DNA from: Blasia pusilla | Lineage: Eukaryota > Marchantiophyta > Marchantiopsida > Blasiales | DNA length: 64,000 bases | Reading direction: 5' to 3' | Assembly (NCBI GenBank): GCA_050084515.1 | Contig: CM114272.1 | Location: 9,424,001 to 9,488,000, forward strand | Shown: positions 1-12,161 of the stretch, one piece after another | Layout: every line of letters begins with the position of its first letter | How positions within the stretch are numbered: the first letter of the stretch is position 1 | Made by a program: the position numbers and the translations under genes | The notes under the pieces: model-generated | What the model saw: the letters and a program-made list of their open reading frames with translations, nothing else | Database searches by the model: none | What the model was told of the DNA's origin: nothing

Positions 1-311
1 TACTCACATCTACCGGACGAGGAATAAGTGCAATAGCCTCCACCTTTGCTTGCTGAACTCCCAAACCACCTAGATAGATCACATGACCCAAGTACTCAAC
101 ATCCTCATGGAAGAACTTACACTTTCCTGGATGCAAACGTAGACCATGAGCTTTCAACCGCTCAAACACAATCTGCAAATGTATCTGGTGCTCCTCCACC
201 GTGTCATTGAAGACCAAGATATCATCAATGTAACTCCGAACAAAATCCAACCCTGCTAGGATCCTGTCCATCACTCTCTGGAACTCGGCAGGTGCATTCT
301 TCACAAGCCAA
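1..311 (-). pseudogene. Ty3/Gypsy reverse transcriptase fragment
   Basis: Read on the minus strand this encodes the C-terminal half of a Ty3/Gypsy reverse transcriptase: NAPAEFQRVMDRILAGLDF, then the catalytic YIDDI box, then LHPGKCKFF and YLGH, which are typical of the RT palm and thumb. The frame is open over this stretch and runs off the left edge of the window. It closely matches the RT of the fuller copy at 38300-38600. The reading stops at about 311 where the sequence jumps directly to the gag side of the same family (see 323-2495), so the protease, methyltransferase and RT N-terminus are missing here. Confidence 0.85.
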
Positions 312-322
312 AACAGCAATCG

Positions 323-2495
323 GCTCCTGTAGGTATTGTATGTGAGCAGCCATCCCAGTCTCACGCCCAGTGTCTCCCTTGACGTGTGTAGGTGGTGGGA
401 CTCTACCTCCTCCACGGGCAGCTCCATCACCCTGTCGGGCAACTCCAGATCCTCGTCCCCCAACGGGACCACCTGGTGCAAGATCTCTAGGCCCACCCGG
501 ACCGACTATTTGCTCTGGTGCCCACTCTGACCCTCGGTCCCAACGTAACTCAAGGTGTAAATTGAAACACCTGGCGCGTGTGTGACTATACCTCTAACAA
601 AAGTCATAGTGATAACCTCCTAGTGCATCACTATCTTCTCCTCCATGCTCAGGCACACGTCCATGACCCTCTCGAGTGCAATCACGCTGATGATGGGCTC
701 CACCATATGACCAACAAGTAATCGTAGGCGGTTGCTACTGAGCTACATATTAAGGCAGAGGTCTCTGTGGCACGGCCTCCCAATATCCTCCCTGAGCTCG
801 TGATGCCACAGTCGACCTATCTCGGAGTCCACGTTGCTGCACTGGTGGTGCAGACAATCGTGACTGCTCTTCTCCAGAACCCATGGTGGCTACTCTCTCC
901 TCCGACATGTTGCGCTCAATGTTCTCGGCAATCCTAAAAAAATCTCTCAACGTAGGGGAGGTGTTCATAAGAAGCACCCCCTCCTGCATCCGTGTTCGTA
1001 GGATCCGGTCCAGCATCGCGTACCATGATTGGATAGCCTGAGCCTCTTTCGCCCCCTAAGTGACGTTGATTGGGTTGATTTGGTATATTGGGTTTCATTG
1101 ATGCTCTGAACATCAGTATGAAACCCAATATCCCAAATAACTTCCCAATATCCGAAAATCTCTCACACATGCAGGGTAAGAGACCAGAATGGATAACCTG
1201 ACAAGAATGTCGATGTCGCTCCTTGGCAACTGCAAATCTTGACTTGAACTCGATCGTGAAGACAACTCCTCCAATCAACAAGTCATACTCCCCTCGTACT
1301 GATGCTGCTCAAACCTCCTCAATGTGCGGTGCAGGTTCAGCAGTCTAGTGCGGCACTGGCAGCACAAAACGGCTACAAACAACACGACACTAAAAAATGG
1401 GGTGTGGCACTCGGCGGCATACCCTCCTCAATCAGCGATTCACACGCTCTGCTCCTTGGTGAAGGAGCCGCTCTGCGATCAAGATGGTGGGGTGCGGCCA
1501 CAAGCGGCACGGCATGAAAAATTGGCGGCGCGTTGCGGCTACGGGCGTCATAGTAGGGTACACAATCGTCGTCGAGCAGCTACCACACAACATAGCAATA
1601 TGAAATGAAAACTCAAACACCATAACCCGAGGTCACCTGCCATCATTGGTTGATGAAAAAATTGCAATGACGGTGATGGCCAAACCAAAGTATATGGTGG
1701 CGGCGCAATTAAGAGAATCAAGGCTGGTCGTGGAAGACCCTCCACTCCGTAATGGCGGCAATGGCAACCAAAGGGTGGACAACGGCCGAACGCGGCTCTG
1801 AGCAGCGCTAGGCGGCGGCAGCAGCCGACGGTGGACGGTGGACCATTGACGGTGATGGTTGACCATTGATAGTGACGATTGACCGTTGATAGTGATGGTT
1901 GACCGTTGATGGCGGACCATTGATTATGATAGTGCGGCGGCTGGTTTAGGGTTTGAATAATTTAACCCTAAAAATCGCCCAACAATGGAAATTTTGCAAG
2001 ATTGACCATAACTTTTTGGTGGAAACTCCAAATTGTGTAATGTCTATTGCACAGCGTGCTCAACGTCACGATCTACAACGGCGTCAAAAAATATTTTGAA
2101 TCAAACATTTCAGTAAAAATTGTCAGGGACTATCGTAAAGCCCAACGTCTCTTTCTCCTACAAAAAATTCGGCGGCGATTCCGTGCTGATTTCTCCCAAC
2201 GAAAATGTAAAACCTGTGAGAACACAAATCAGCAAGCTACATGGTGCTCTCAAGAGCACCGATATGGAGCAATCCACCCCCATACTCAATTCCTATCGAA
2301 AATTGGGCAGCGCTTCCGTGTGCCACTCTCCCGTACAAGAAATCAGCAAAGCAAAACAGCAAACTCGCACGGCTCTTGCTCCGGTGAGCACTTCCATGAG
2401 CCATGAAGCGGGGAACACGGTCCCCCAACCTGCACCAAACATCAAGCAACCAGCAAGCTCCCCCGTGAAACTCTCTCACTCACTCATTCTCTATT
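323..2495 (-). mobile_element. Gypsy gag region and 5' leader (deleted copy)
   Basis: This stretch is colinear with 41449-44516 of the fuller Gypsy copy: the proline-rich segment near 370-530, the gag segment near 750-1020 and the long GC-rich untranslated leader up to the LTR all match. Frames are broken by many stops, so no gag protein is made. The left end joins RT sequence at about 311-323, an internal deletion relative to the other copy. The leader contains short tandem repeats around 1825-1935. Confidence 0.75.
1825..1935. repeat. minisatellite in Gypsy leader
   Basis: Short degenerate units of about 20 bp built on the words GACCATTGA, GACCGTTGA and GTGATGGTT follow each other. A similar but differently arranged run is found at the equivalent place in the fuller Gypsy copy (about 43875-43965), so the repeats belong to the element and are expanding or contracting independently. 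Confidence 0.6.
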
Positions 2496-3015
2496 TGTAA
2501 AATAAGATCGAATCTCTCTCACAACACCATAGTTCTCACATGTGTGTACTCTCACATGTCTTCCTCAATGTCAAACCAAACTCACTCTCCTAATGAGAGG
2601 CTTGGGTTACACATACAAGGCAAGCAAAACCATAGCTCCACCGCCTCATGCCAAGAGGTTCAACAAAGAGAGAATGAGCTCTCAAGCTCTCTCTCCTTGA
2701 GCTATACCCCTCCCCTCTTCCAAGCTCTCTCCATGGTAACCTATGCTCCCAAGTCACCTCCTTGGCTCTTGACCTGATGTAGGAGGTCAAGGGCCACTTA
2801 CCAAAAATAGAAAGTCAATAATCTACTCAAAATGGTACTTACCTAAAATAGTAAGTTCTTCAATATGGCTCCAAATGAGCCGAAACGAAGGGGAAACATG
2901 CTCTCTCAGGTTTCGTGGGGCCTCAATAGGTCATCCTCAACCTTTTGAGTCTGTCCTCCACTACTCACAAATGCGCTCTACTAGATCTCATCGATCTATC
3001 CTAAAAGATGTGACA
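2496..3015 (-). repeat. Gypsy 5' LTR (about 520 bp)
   Basis: On the minus strand it begins TGTCA and ends TTTACA, the usual TG...CA form. It matches 44517-45037 over its full length, and the partial copy at 46810-47216 over its 3' three quarters. Position fits a 5' LTR: the leader and gag follow it. A frame of roughly 66 codons without an early ATG stays open here (2590-2790) and in the other two LTR copies. Confidence 0.75.
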
Positions 3016-3684
3016 ACCGTAACTACTTTCTATACTTTGTGCCATCTAGAGCAAGAGCGGGCAATGGAGGGTTGCAGATGAGTAGTGAGTCGGGCGAGGA
3101 TGATTAAGAAGGGAGAGGGAGGACAAGTTGTGTTATATATCGAAACGAAGAGCTCGACTTCTTCTTTGTTTTGATCTGCACCATGGTTTATATAGTAAAG
3201 TATTTTTTTTATAGATCTTTGCTCCTGTTAGGGTTTCTCGTGTATGCATTAGAGTTTCACATGGTATAATATAGCAAGCACTCCCCATGTGACTTCCTTC
3301 AATGCAAAACAGACTTGCACCAACAACCGACCAAGAACTGTAGGCAACATCGGTGAAGTCTCCCTCCCTTCCCTCTATATTTCTCTTCACTTGTCATCCT
3401 TATTTCTTGCTCATGCTTGATTCATTGTTGTCTCCATCACTTCACCCTTAGGTCAACCCTTTTCCCATCCATTTTCATATGCATTTACCTATTCTCTTCC
3501 CACATTCTTAGTATCACCATAAAGCCACTAGTTATGTTTGGGGACGGGGTTTGGGACTAGAATTCTTAGATGGTGAAGGAAGATGAGAGTTTATTGTAGG
3601 GGAATCATTATTGTGGATGGGAAGAGAGTCGATTATCATAACTTCTAGTTTGAGTGGGGGAAGTACTGGCAGTTTTGGTGGGGT
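3016..3684. other. no gene seen (3016-3684)
   Basis: Moderately AT-rich sequence flanking the Gypsy LTR. I see no protein with family resemblance, no RNA gene and no repeat shared with the rest of the window. Confidence 0.5.
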
Positions 3685-5056
3685 TTGTCCAATGTAATTA
3701 ATGGAGGGGATTATATTGTCTTATTGGTGAGTTGTTTCCATGCCTCGATCCACTCCAACCCCCCCTATGTGGGGACTTGTAAGTCATCTAGTTGGGATAC
3801 AAAATGCCCTTGTTGTCCCGAATTCTTCACTCGTTCAAGAATTCGGAACCATTTAGTGTCAAAGCATATTGACTTTGATAGATTTAGATGGGTAGTTCCT
3901 CCATTCAACCATGGATGCTTTTCGGTGCTTCTTGCATCATCACCCCTCCTAAGGCATAGGACTGGTTGAGGACCCACCTTGACAGCATCATAGGTCTCTT
4001 TGAGACACGTTTTCCTTGCCCAAGGTTGTTCCATCGGATCCCCCATGTTATTCAGAATAACCTCCGTTATGCTTTCATCCTCCCCCTAGCTAGGATCGCA
4101 CATGATCCTATGGACAATATCTCTTGGTATCTACTACTACTTTCACGATGGTATCTCCGTTACACCCGAGGAGGGAAGGCGAGCCATAGAGAGGTACGTT
4201 GTGGCCCGAGTGAGGCATTTCCAAGGAGGTGATTGGGAGTCTCTTTCGAAGAAGTTTGTGGCATATGTCAGAGGTAGCACTTCTCTTGATTTCCTGCCAA
4301 ATGATCTTGTAGCAACTAGATTGCAACGATAAAGGACACTAGGATGAGCATGTGGTCCTCCAAGTGGATGTGGAGGACGATTTCAACTCTATGTCACATA
4401 CAACTATCTTCACATAGTCGAGGGACATAGGTGGCCCCATTTCGAGCCTCACTCCCTTCCTGCAAGCTTTCTATGGGGCCCCTTCAACTACCTACTTCCA
4501 TCATGGTCGGTTTGAGGAATAGGTCACCATTTTGGAGTCTGCCAAGATGACTCATTAAGGTGATCCTCAGGGTGGCGCATTGTTTATTTTGGCTCATTAC
4601 TAAGCGGTTCTTTCTACTGTGGAAGCTTTTATGGGTTTCATTTTGCCCTCATTGGCACATGATACTCATATTGTGGACCTTGAAGATGTTGTTGTTCTTG
4701 CATTTCAACACTTTTCTACAGAGTTGGCATTTCGAATAGCATGGGGGACCCGAAATGCAGGTCTTGGGGCAAAGGCGGGGAGGTGCAAGTCTTGGTCTCC
4801 AACAGGCCTACCCGATGCTATTCATTTACCTCATGGATTTATGGCACATGTTGGAGGACTTCGTGTCTGGGGAGTCCCACTTGGGAGCTAGGATTGTCTC
4901 TCGAGTTTTTTATCGGCGGCTCTTACCGAGGATTGGTTCGACACACTGTGAGTGTCGTTGGAGTTTGGATCCACTTGCTATGCATTAAGCATGTTGTCAG
5001 TTGGGAATGAGAGGATTTCTACTCACAATGGTGTGCAGGATATCATGTTTAGTATT

Positions 5057-5100
<44 letters not shown>

Positions 5101-5535
5101 ATGCGATATTCCTTTATTTGTGGTGATCTTTATATAACACGAGAGGCTGAGCTGATGGTGGCGGACATTGTAGTAATTGATCCTACACGTGAGGCTGTGC
5201 CCCATTGGTGGCACAAGGGAGATTGCTGTAAGGAGCAGCGGCGGGGAAGAAGACCTATCTCTATATTGGACTTCATGATGGATATCGATTCGTCCCCCAA
5301 GCCATAGAGATGTATGGGGTTATGGGGAAGATGTTTGACTCGTTCCTTGCGGATTGCGCCCATCATCTTTAGTCGAGAAAGGGGTTGTCACTAGTTACTG
5401 CGATTCTTCATCGTAGGCAACAGGTCTCCATAAATTTGCAACGTGCCCAACCAATGGGCTTTTGTGGCGGGCTCAAGCTATGGGAGACGTCCACTTAGTG
5501 GTAGTCATGTGATGAATTTAGCTGAGATTTTATTT
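3685..5535 (+). pseudogene. decayed non-LTR-type retroelement remnant
   Basis: Scattered plus-strand reading frames are consistent with one decayed retroelement. Near 3790-3870 there is a C2H2-like finger (CPCCPEFFTRSRIRNHLVSKH). Near 4100-4300 comes a segment with GRRAIERYVV and FQGGDWESLSKKFVAYVRG that precedes the RT in a family I know from algae and seed-free plants. Near 5150-5480 lies a tail with VVIDPTREAVPHW, then AIEMYGVMGKMFDSFLADC and WRAQAMG, which follows the RT in the same type. No RT core is left and frames shift often. The family name is uncertain; the element-like order of the three blocks is the main support. Confidence 0.5.
5061..5097. repeat. (GA)n microsatellite
   Basis: Uninterrupted GA dinucleotide run of 37 bp inside the decayed retroelement. 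Confidence 0.97.
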
Positions 5536-6175
5536 TTGTTTGGTTGGGCAGGCCGTGACCTCCACTTTCTCTACCCTTCGAGTCCCCTATTATTTTATTC
5601 CGGATTGGCTTTCCACTTTAAACTTTTATGGAGGCCTCTCTTCTTTCTATACTAGTCCATTCCGATTTACAACACGTCTCCTCTAGAAGGTGAGAATAGG
5701 ACGGCTCTAGATGACCTTTGTACATACATAGACGGAACCTGTGAGGTACGTTTCCGATCGTCGATTGTAATCCAACGGATATCCCCGATGGAAGGAAAAT
5801 TCTCGCTCGTCGATTACAGCCCACCGCGAGTAACCGAGGAATCCTTAAGATCCATTTTCAATATCTCCAACGGCGACATGGACTGAGGAATCTTCGGAGG
5901 TCATTTCGTCTCGTCGATCAACGGGAATCCGACGGCCATGCTGCGGCTAGAGAACGCTTTTGGGAATACTCGCAACGTTGAGAGCGTACGACAACACTCG
6001 GATGTGGGATTGACAGGGACTCCTGAAGTCACGTCCGTCGTCTTTCTGTTGGATGTGCGACTCGTGAGGAGCGCCAGGATCCTCCGTTCGTTCACAGTCG
6101 AACGCGTTTGGCCTGTTTAGTTGGACGCGTCGGAATGCAGATCGGAGGTTTGCAGTGAAAGCTTGGAATTCCGGA
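5536..6175 (+). promoter_or_regulatory. upstream region of the DUF1338 gene
   Basis: GC content rises here relative to the repeat on the left, and no transposon similarity is seen from about 5650. It holds the presumed promoter and 5' untranslated region of the gene starting at 6176. Several out-of-frame ATGs occur (for example 5939 and 6134; the latter is closed by TGA within eight codons), so short upstream ORFs may affect translation. I could not place a TATA box with confidence. Confidence 0.4.
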
Positions 6176-6664
6176 ATGCAGATGATCGCGGTCCCCCGCG
6201 CAGGTGCGAACCTCAAATTGCTGCCCCGTCTTTCTTCAAGATTTCCGAAGTTGGCATCGTCCGCCGTTGCTTTTGGCGGCCTTGGAGCCAGCAAAGTTTC
6301 ACTAGAAGAAGCGAGTTTCTCTCCCTGTTCCGGCAGAGTTTCGCAGAGGACCGATGGAGAATCTTGGCAATTCGTATCCGGGAGAGGCGTGAAAATGGCC
6401 GCGTCAGGCGTATTGAATTCCGCGGCCAAGTCGCAGGTATTGCTTGTTTCTGGTCGTCCATCAGCTGCCGTTGATTGAGTGTTGCGGCAGGAGGGTGCGC
6501 TGCGTTTTGCCTTATGGGGAGATTGATGAGAGTAGTCTGCACTCATCAGGTTTCCTTGTTCCTTGAGTGGATGGATTGAAGGAGATAGCTCACCTCTGCT
6601 ATTATATGACGACTGGCATAGAAGGTTTGCGGTTTACGGTAATTGGAAAAGTTGTTCGAATTCT

Positions 6665-6718
<54 letters not shown>

Positions 6719-9616
6719 GGCGGAGAGGAGGATGTGAGTTCCTCGTCTCCCTCAGCTTTTACCCCACATTAATTCTTGTGTTGGCGATTTCTTATCCCGG
6801 AGATCTGATCGTGTTGGTGCTAACTTCTTGAATCCTCATGGTGTTTTTCCCATCCCTCTTACTATTCTTGGATGGTTTTCTTTCCCCTCTTTCGGAGACT
6901 CTCTGAACAATTTTTGCGAAAGAAAGAATCACAAATTCACGATTTCCGGCATCTCTTAAAGTTAACATGATGTCTGCTTTGTCCGAACCTCATGGCTGGG
7001 ATGGAAAATCCAGTGATTGGCTCTTCATTGTACACCTGGTTGTACTTTTCTGACGTGGGAGCCCCATCTTGACGTAGATGCCATGATATAATAATATATT
7101 TCATTTGTCGCCATGCAGGATGAAGTTCCTCTGCTACGTTCGTTGATTTCCGGTGTGGCGGAGCCTTATTTCAACAAAAATCCGACAGCCGTAACTGCGT
7201 TGGATCTCATCCACAAACAGGACGCGGGTCCCGTTTGCTATGATCATTTTGCATTTCGTACATTTGGGGTAACAATTGGACCTCTTTCTCAAACTTCTCT
7301 GCTGCGGAGCGAATTCCGCAGAACAATTTTCACGCGCAGAGACAAAAAAAAGCAAAAATATTCACCTAATATTTGGCAATCGAACTGCTTCTGCCATAAA
7401 GTCAGAGCGCTTTGTTCCTAAAGTGGGTAGTGTTATCCAGCAAGGCTCTGAGATACGTTTTGCTGTGTTTATTGATAGTGTAGGCGGAATGGGTTATCTC
7501 TGATTCTGCTTCGTAAGTGCAGTTCTCGTGATAGGAGGTGATACTCACTTCTGTTTGTCGATTTGCGCTTTGCAACAGGTGGACGGGTGTGGGATAGACT
7601 CTATTGCTCAAATTTTTCTAGATCTCAACTACACCATTCGCGATGAGCTTCGGTTTCCTGCCAAAAAACTGCGTGCGTTCTGGTACTCTCCGCCTGACCA
7701 CCTTCTCGATGGGGAGGGCGAATTAGAGAATGGACCGTTGCCACGGATTTTCATCTCCGAGATTCTTGTGGACCAATTGAGCAAAGACTCCCAGGTCAGT
7801 TTACAGGGATGATAAACAACATACAAACTTTGATCACTTGGAAGGTGGTAAAAGTTTGTAGGAGTAATTTCTTGGGGCTGGTTGAATCCAGACGAAGACA
7901 TGTAAGTAACAGAGCTTTTGGTTGAGTTTTACCCCCATAAGAATTTGCACTATTTCGCATATCGGGAGACATGAGAGTTGTGAAAGCAGACTGTCGAATT
8001 CACCAATGAGATGGTTGGAGGCAGCTGAAGCAGTGAAGAAGAAGAAGATTGGTTGATGGGATAGCGTCGCAGAGGCAGCATAAATTCACTGTCTTACACA
8101 TCAGCTATCGCTGGAAACTTGTCCAAAGAAAGAGCCCAGAACTTAGAAATTATGCTTTCAAGGTACCAGTGTCTTTTGCGAGCCAGAAGGTTAACAAAGA
8201 GTGGACCACTTGTGGCTGTCCCAATTTCCAGAAGATTAATCCTTTGATAGTTTCCCAAGTATTTTTAGGAGGTGATGGGGCCCACAAAATAGTTCCTTAT
8301 ATTTCCATTGTTAAACTAATTAGTGGTGGCTGTAGAAAGTTGTAACTTTAAAAACAATATCCCTAATGATATTTTGCGAGGCATGCATGTAATACGATAA
8401 TTGGTATTGGATTCATAGGAGGGATACAAGTTCCCGTCAATCCAATCCTTTTATAGACTCTATATATAGCCTGTCTCAACATTTTCATTGTCCACTACTG
8501 ACGGATGCAGAAAATTATTCGAAAATACACCAAATCAGCAGGTCACCTGGCCAAACACGCAGTGGCTTCGAGTGTGCTCAACACTTTGACCTGGCCCAAG
8601 CCCTCTTTTGCGGATTATCAACAATTGGCCAGGTCATTTCAGCTGCCAGCCGCTCAATTTTAGATCTTCCCTGTTTTATGCATTCTTTCAGCTTGTCAAA
8701 TGTGGCTGCGGATTTGAGATCACATGGCTGCCATCTCTATGACGCTCAAGGGAACTTCACCATCGTTTTGCTATTCTAAACCTTATCTGGTTCTATATTT
8801 GTTCGCTGTCAGTGAAAGCGAGTATGCAGCCTGGACGCTAGTGAATGGTTACTCCCTCAATCATGTCACAGTGTCAGTCCACCGATTGGGTCAAATGCGC
8901 AGTATTGGTGAGCTTAATCAGTTTCTCCAACATCATGGCATCAAGCTCAACTCGGAAGGAGGGATTTTGAAAGGTTCGCATGTTCTCCTCCCTTCTCTCT
9001 TTGTTGATCCTCCAGTGTCTTGATTGGGTTTGTGTATTCACTGGGAGTCTGCAGTCAACTGTCAAGATAGACGCATATTGAGTCACCTGACTCCGGGGTC
9101 CTGTCGGAATCTCGTTTACGATGGTCCATGGTGGATGTTCGGTGTGGCAGTGAGCCCGGACGGAGGACTGCAACAAAGCTCTTCGGTTGCAGACTCCCTT
9201 CAATACGCATTTGCGGATGGTGAAGTCAAGACCGTCCCTGCATCTTACATTGAGTTTGCAGAGCGGCTTGTTTTGCCCGTGCATGCTAATCTCAAACACG
9301 GAGAGGTAAATCGACCAGGCCTACACCCCCGGAAAATTTGAATTTAGCTCGCACAGTTGATTGTGATCCCATAAGACCTTCAGATATGCTCACCACATAT
9401 CTCCATAGTTTGAATATCCGGGATGAAATCAAACCCTGGGTCAGTAGAATACAAGTGAAACGCATTTTCATCAATCGGCCATGGTACTTACGAGACGGTC
9501 TTCACGTTCGAGTCCAGGTTCAGGAGCGTCACAGGAGGGAGGGATTTGAAGTTGGCAATGCAGACAAGATATTTGAAAGTACTTCTTCTGATCAGACAGG
9601 GGTGCAGAGGGGGTGA
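6176..9616 (+). CDS. FLO7-like: DUF1338 2-oxoadipate dioxygenase/decarboxylase, FLO7-like
   Basis: Seven exons, all with GT-AG introns and consistent phase: 6176-6436, 7119-7268, 7579-7794, 8511-8632, 8813-8973, 9151-9305, 9518-9616; about 387 residues. Exon 1 codes a basic, Ser/Ala-rich leader fitting a plastid targeting peptide. The body has YDHFAFRTFG, RFPAKKLRAFWYSPP, LPRIFISEILVDQLS, SEYAAWTLVNGYSLNHVTVS, YIEFAERLVLP and REGFEVGNADKIFES, all hallmarks of plant DUF1338. The His of YDH, the His of NHVTV and the Glu of IEFAER are the expected Fe(II) ligands. The family converts 2-oxoadipate to 2-hydroxyglutarate in lysine breakdown; the rice member is FLOURY ENDOSPERM7. Start chosen at the first in-frame ATG (6176); ATG 6182 is an alternative. 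The last acceptor could also lie six bases later, after GTTCAG. Confidence 0.93.
6668..6713. repeat. (AG)n microsatellite in intron 1
   Basis: Pure AG run of 46 bp, followed by purine-rich GGAGAGGGCGGAGAGG, within the first intron of the DUF1338 gene. Plant first introns and leaders often carry such GA tracts, but nothing here shows a function. Confidence 0.97.
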
Positions 9617-10622
9617 AGACATCACAGGTGAAGATGTAATCTGCCCTCCCACCTCAGCATATTGTAAATAGAACATTCCTGCTCTCAGAGCAGGGATTAT
9701 ATACATCGTCTCTGATGTACTACTCAGCGGTTCCCCCACAGGCTGCACATCCGAAATAGTTGTAGGTAGACGGTGGTGTAATCTGGCTTTGCCAATAAAG
9801 CGTGAATGGATTGGTCTTTTCTCTTCTGGAAATAGCTCCAGATGAAAGACCATACCGGGATTCAGGGACAAAAGCAAAGCAGACTGCATTACCCAACAAG
9901 AACAGCAATCTATCACTTGGAAAGCGGCTAATAGCAATCTACTGCAGGCCGATTGAAGTTTCAAATCAGGACAGGTCTGTTGATTAGTCTCCAGCATCGA
10001 CCCGGAGGTACAAATCGCTGAACATTCATCGGACAGCAGTGATTTGTAAATCATTCGGTGGGAGTCGAAGTACAATTCCACACAGACCTGTCAGCCGCAT
10101 CCCCTAAAGCATTTCACTGAGTCATCCTGACATCGTGATGGTGAGAACATAGCTTATAGACCGCCATGAAAGCACGAATGGAATGAGTACGGGCAAAGTA
10201 TACTGTCCTACATTAGCTCTGGTCGCTTATGGCACGTGGCCCTTATCTTGTTGGCCGGTGTTTCTAATCCTTGTGTTTACTATTGAAGTCTTCTATCCGC
10301 TCGCGTGCTCTTTTATTCATGCGTATGTTTGTATTCCATTATTCTCTGTCCTCTTTTCATTCGAGAAATCCTCATGTTAGAAAATGTGATGTGGGCCGAT
10401 CCTCATTTTCCTGTGCGTGTCAAAAGGAGGACCTGATCGACAACTTCCTGTACAAACCGTATTGTGCGATTATTTGTGAGGAAAGCATAAATAATTGATC
10501 AATCGTATAAAGGTAAGATGAAAAAGAGTTGGGATTCACAAACTCAAAAAATGGTTATTTCTTCCACGAAGGAAAGTTGTCACACGCACACCCCTTTGAG
10601 AAAAAGCATGAAATATATCAAA
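9617..10622. other. 3' flank of the DUF1338 gene
   Basis: Presumed 3' untranslated region and intergenic sequence. No coding similarity is seen on the plus strand. On the minus strand a 197-codon frame (10081-9488) overlaps the last exon but resembles nothing I know and is treated as a chance antisense frame. Confidence 0.5.
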
Positions 10623-10914
10623 ACTATGGCTCCCATAGGCATACGTGAGCAAAACATTCCACTTTAAAAGAGATTGATTCCCCTATAGTTGAATTATTCC
10701 TCGAACACATTGTTAGTCAAGACTACGGCTTCCATAAGCATACGTGAGCAAAACATTCCACCTTGAAAGAGATTGATTCCCCTACAGATGAATTCTTCTT
10801 GGAACACATTGTTAATAAGACTACGGCTTCCATAAGCGTATGCGAGCAAACCATTCCACTTTTGAAAGAGGTTGATTCCATCATAGTTGAATTATTCTCA
10901 AAACACATTGTTAC
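10623..10914. repeat. three tandem 96-99 bp units
   Basis: Units begin at 10623, 10722 and 10820. Each starts ACTA(T/C)GGCT(C/T)CCATA, continues with GAGCAAA(A/C)CATTCCAC and AGAG(A/G)TTGATTCC, and ends AACACATTGTTA. Spacing is 99 and 98 bp; the third unit is the most diverged. No coding sense. It could be a small minisatellite or part of an unknown element. Confidence 0.9.
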
Positions 10915-11850
10915 TTAGTGCAAGTACTACCTACTCAATTCAACTTTTGAAAATAATCATTCTTCCCTAATAGAAGAAAGTATTTATAGAATTATTGATA
11001 ACATGCCTCTTGGTAAGAAATAACTCATGTTCTCTTGGATGGCCTTCTCTTATGACATAGTCTCACCTAATTACTTAGATACATTCAACTTATTTACGGA
11101 AAATAGGGGTACCAATGATACTCGTCATGATACCGGTGCATGGTATGGGCATCCACTATTTTAATTAATCATAGACCACATTGCAAAATTTGGAATTATT
11201 TTATTTTGATGTCAATCAAAATATAATATGTGTTTCATGCATTTATGATGTCATTTATGCATTGAATTTTTATACAGAAAAAATTATAAAAAATTAAAGC
11301 TAAAGGATGATTGATGTAATAATAAATTTCAAATTGTTATTTGATATTAACTCAATATAAAAGTTAGCACTATTAGATTTAATGTTGAAATTATGTCAAA
11401 GTTATCACCTTGTAACTTTCGTGATGCATGCATATACTATTACAATGCAAGTATTTGGTTTTAGCTAATTATGACGAGTAACGAATAAGATACAGACAAT
11501 GTGTATTATTATTTATTCATTTAGAGAAAAATTGAATCAAGAATAAGTTTGGCTTTGTTATGAGCACCAATACAACACATGATATTCACTAGACCTCACG
11601 CAAGCTTCATTAAATGTATCTTTCCCTCATGGTTCTCCATTGTTTTACAGGCATAAACAATAATTCCACGTCTCAAAAAAAATTCAATACTCTACCATAA
11701 ATAAATGCCCCATATCATTTATTTTTTTTTGCCCACGATTAAAAATTAAAATGGAAGTCAACCAGCTAAGGCACCTTGGATGTTACTACACTTTGCTTTC
11801 TCTTTATTGTTTAAGCGTAGTTAATGCAAGGGTATAAACCTCAAAATTAT
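10915..11850. other. AT-rich sequence, no gene seen (10915-11850)
   Basis: AT-rich non-coding sequence up to the Copia 5' LTR. No reading frame with recognisable similarity and no repeat shared elsewhere in the window. Confidence 0.5.
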
Positions 11851-12161
11851 TGAAGATTGAGTTACAATCAAGCTCATGAGACACCTGAACTGCTTCATTT
11901 GGTACTCTCACGAAGTAGGGAAGCTTAATCTTGCTTAGTCCGTTAAGCGTGATTATCTTAACTATAGTTAGTTAATCAGAATTAGTCTAACTCGAGACTA
12001 TGGTTAAGATAAGAGTTAGGATTGCTTGGACATACCCTATATAGTTGAGAAGGGGACCAGCCTCCGCTTATTCTCTCAATTGCAACATTTTGTTCTCCAT
12101 GGCGGTGTGTGAGTGTGAGAGCCGTTTTCCACCAATTATGCTTCTTAAGCAATTTTCTACA
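11851..12161 (+). repeat. Copia 5' LTR
   Basis: Starts TGAAGATT and ends TTTTCTACA directly before the primer site at 12162. It matches the 3' LTR at 17111-17384 but carries extra sequence in the middle (a GTTAGTTAATCAGAATTAGT block absent from the 3' LTR). Differences between the two LTRs indicate an old insertion. Confidence 0.88.

Noticed and set aside
5947-6546. 199-codon minus-strand frame
   Set aside because: It is the antisense of the DUF1338 first exon and 5' leader; the plus-strand exon is supported by family similarity and splice sites.
9488-10081. 197-codon frame on the minus strand across the end of the DUF1338 gene
   Set aside because: It overlaps the last exon antisense, has no recognisable motif and is long only by chance in this composition.
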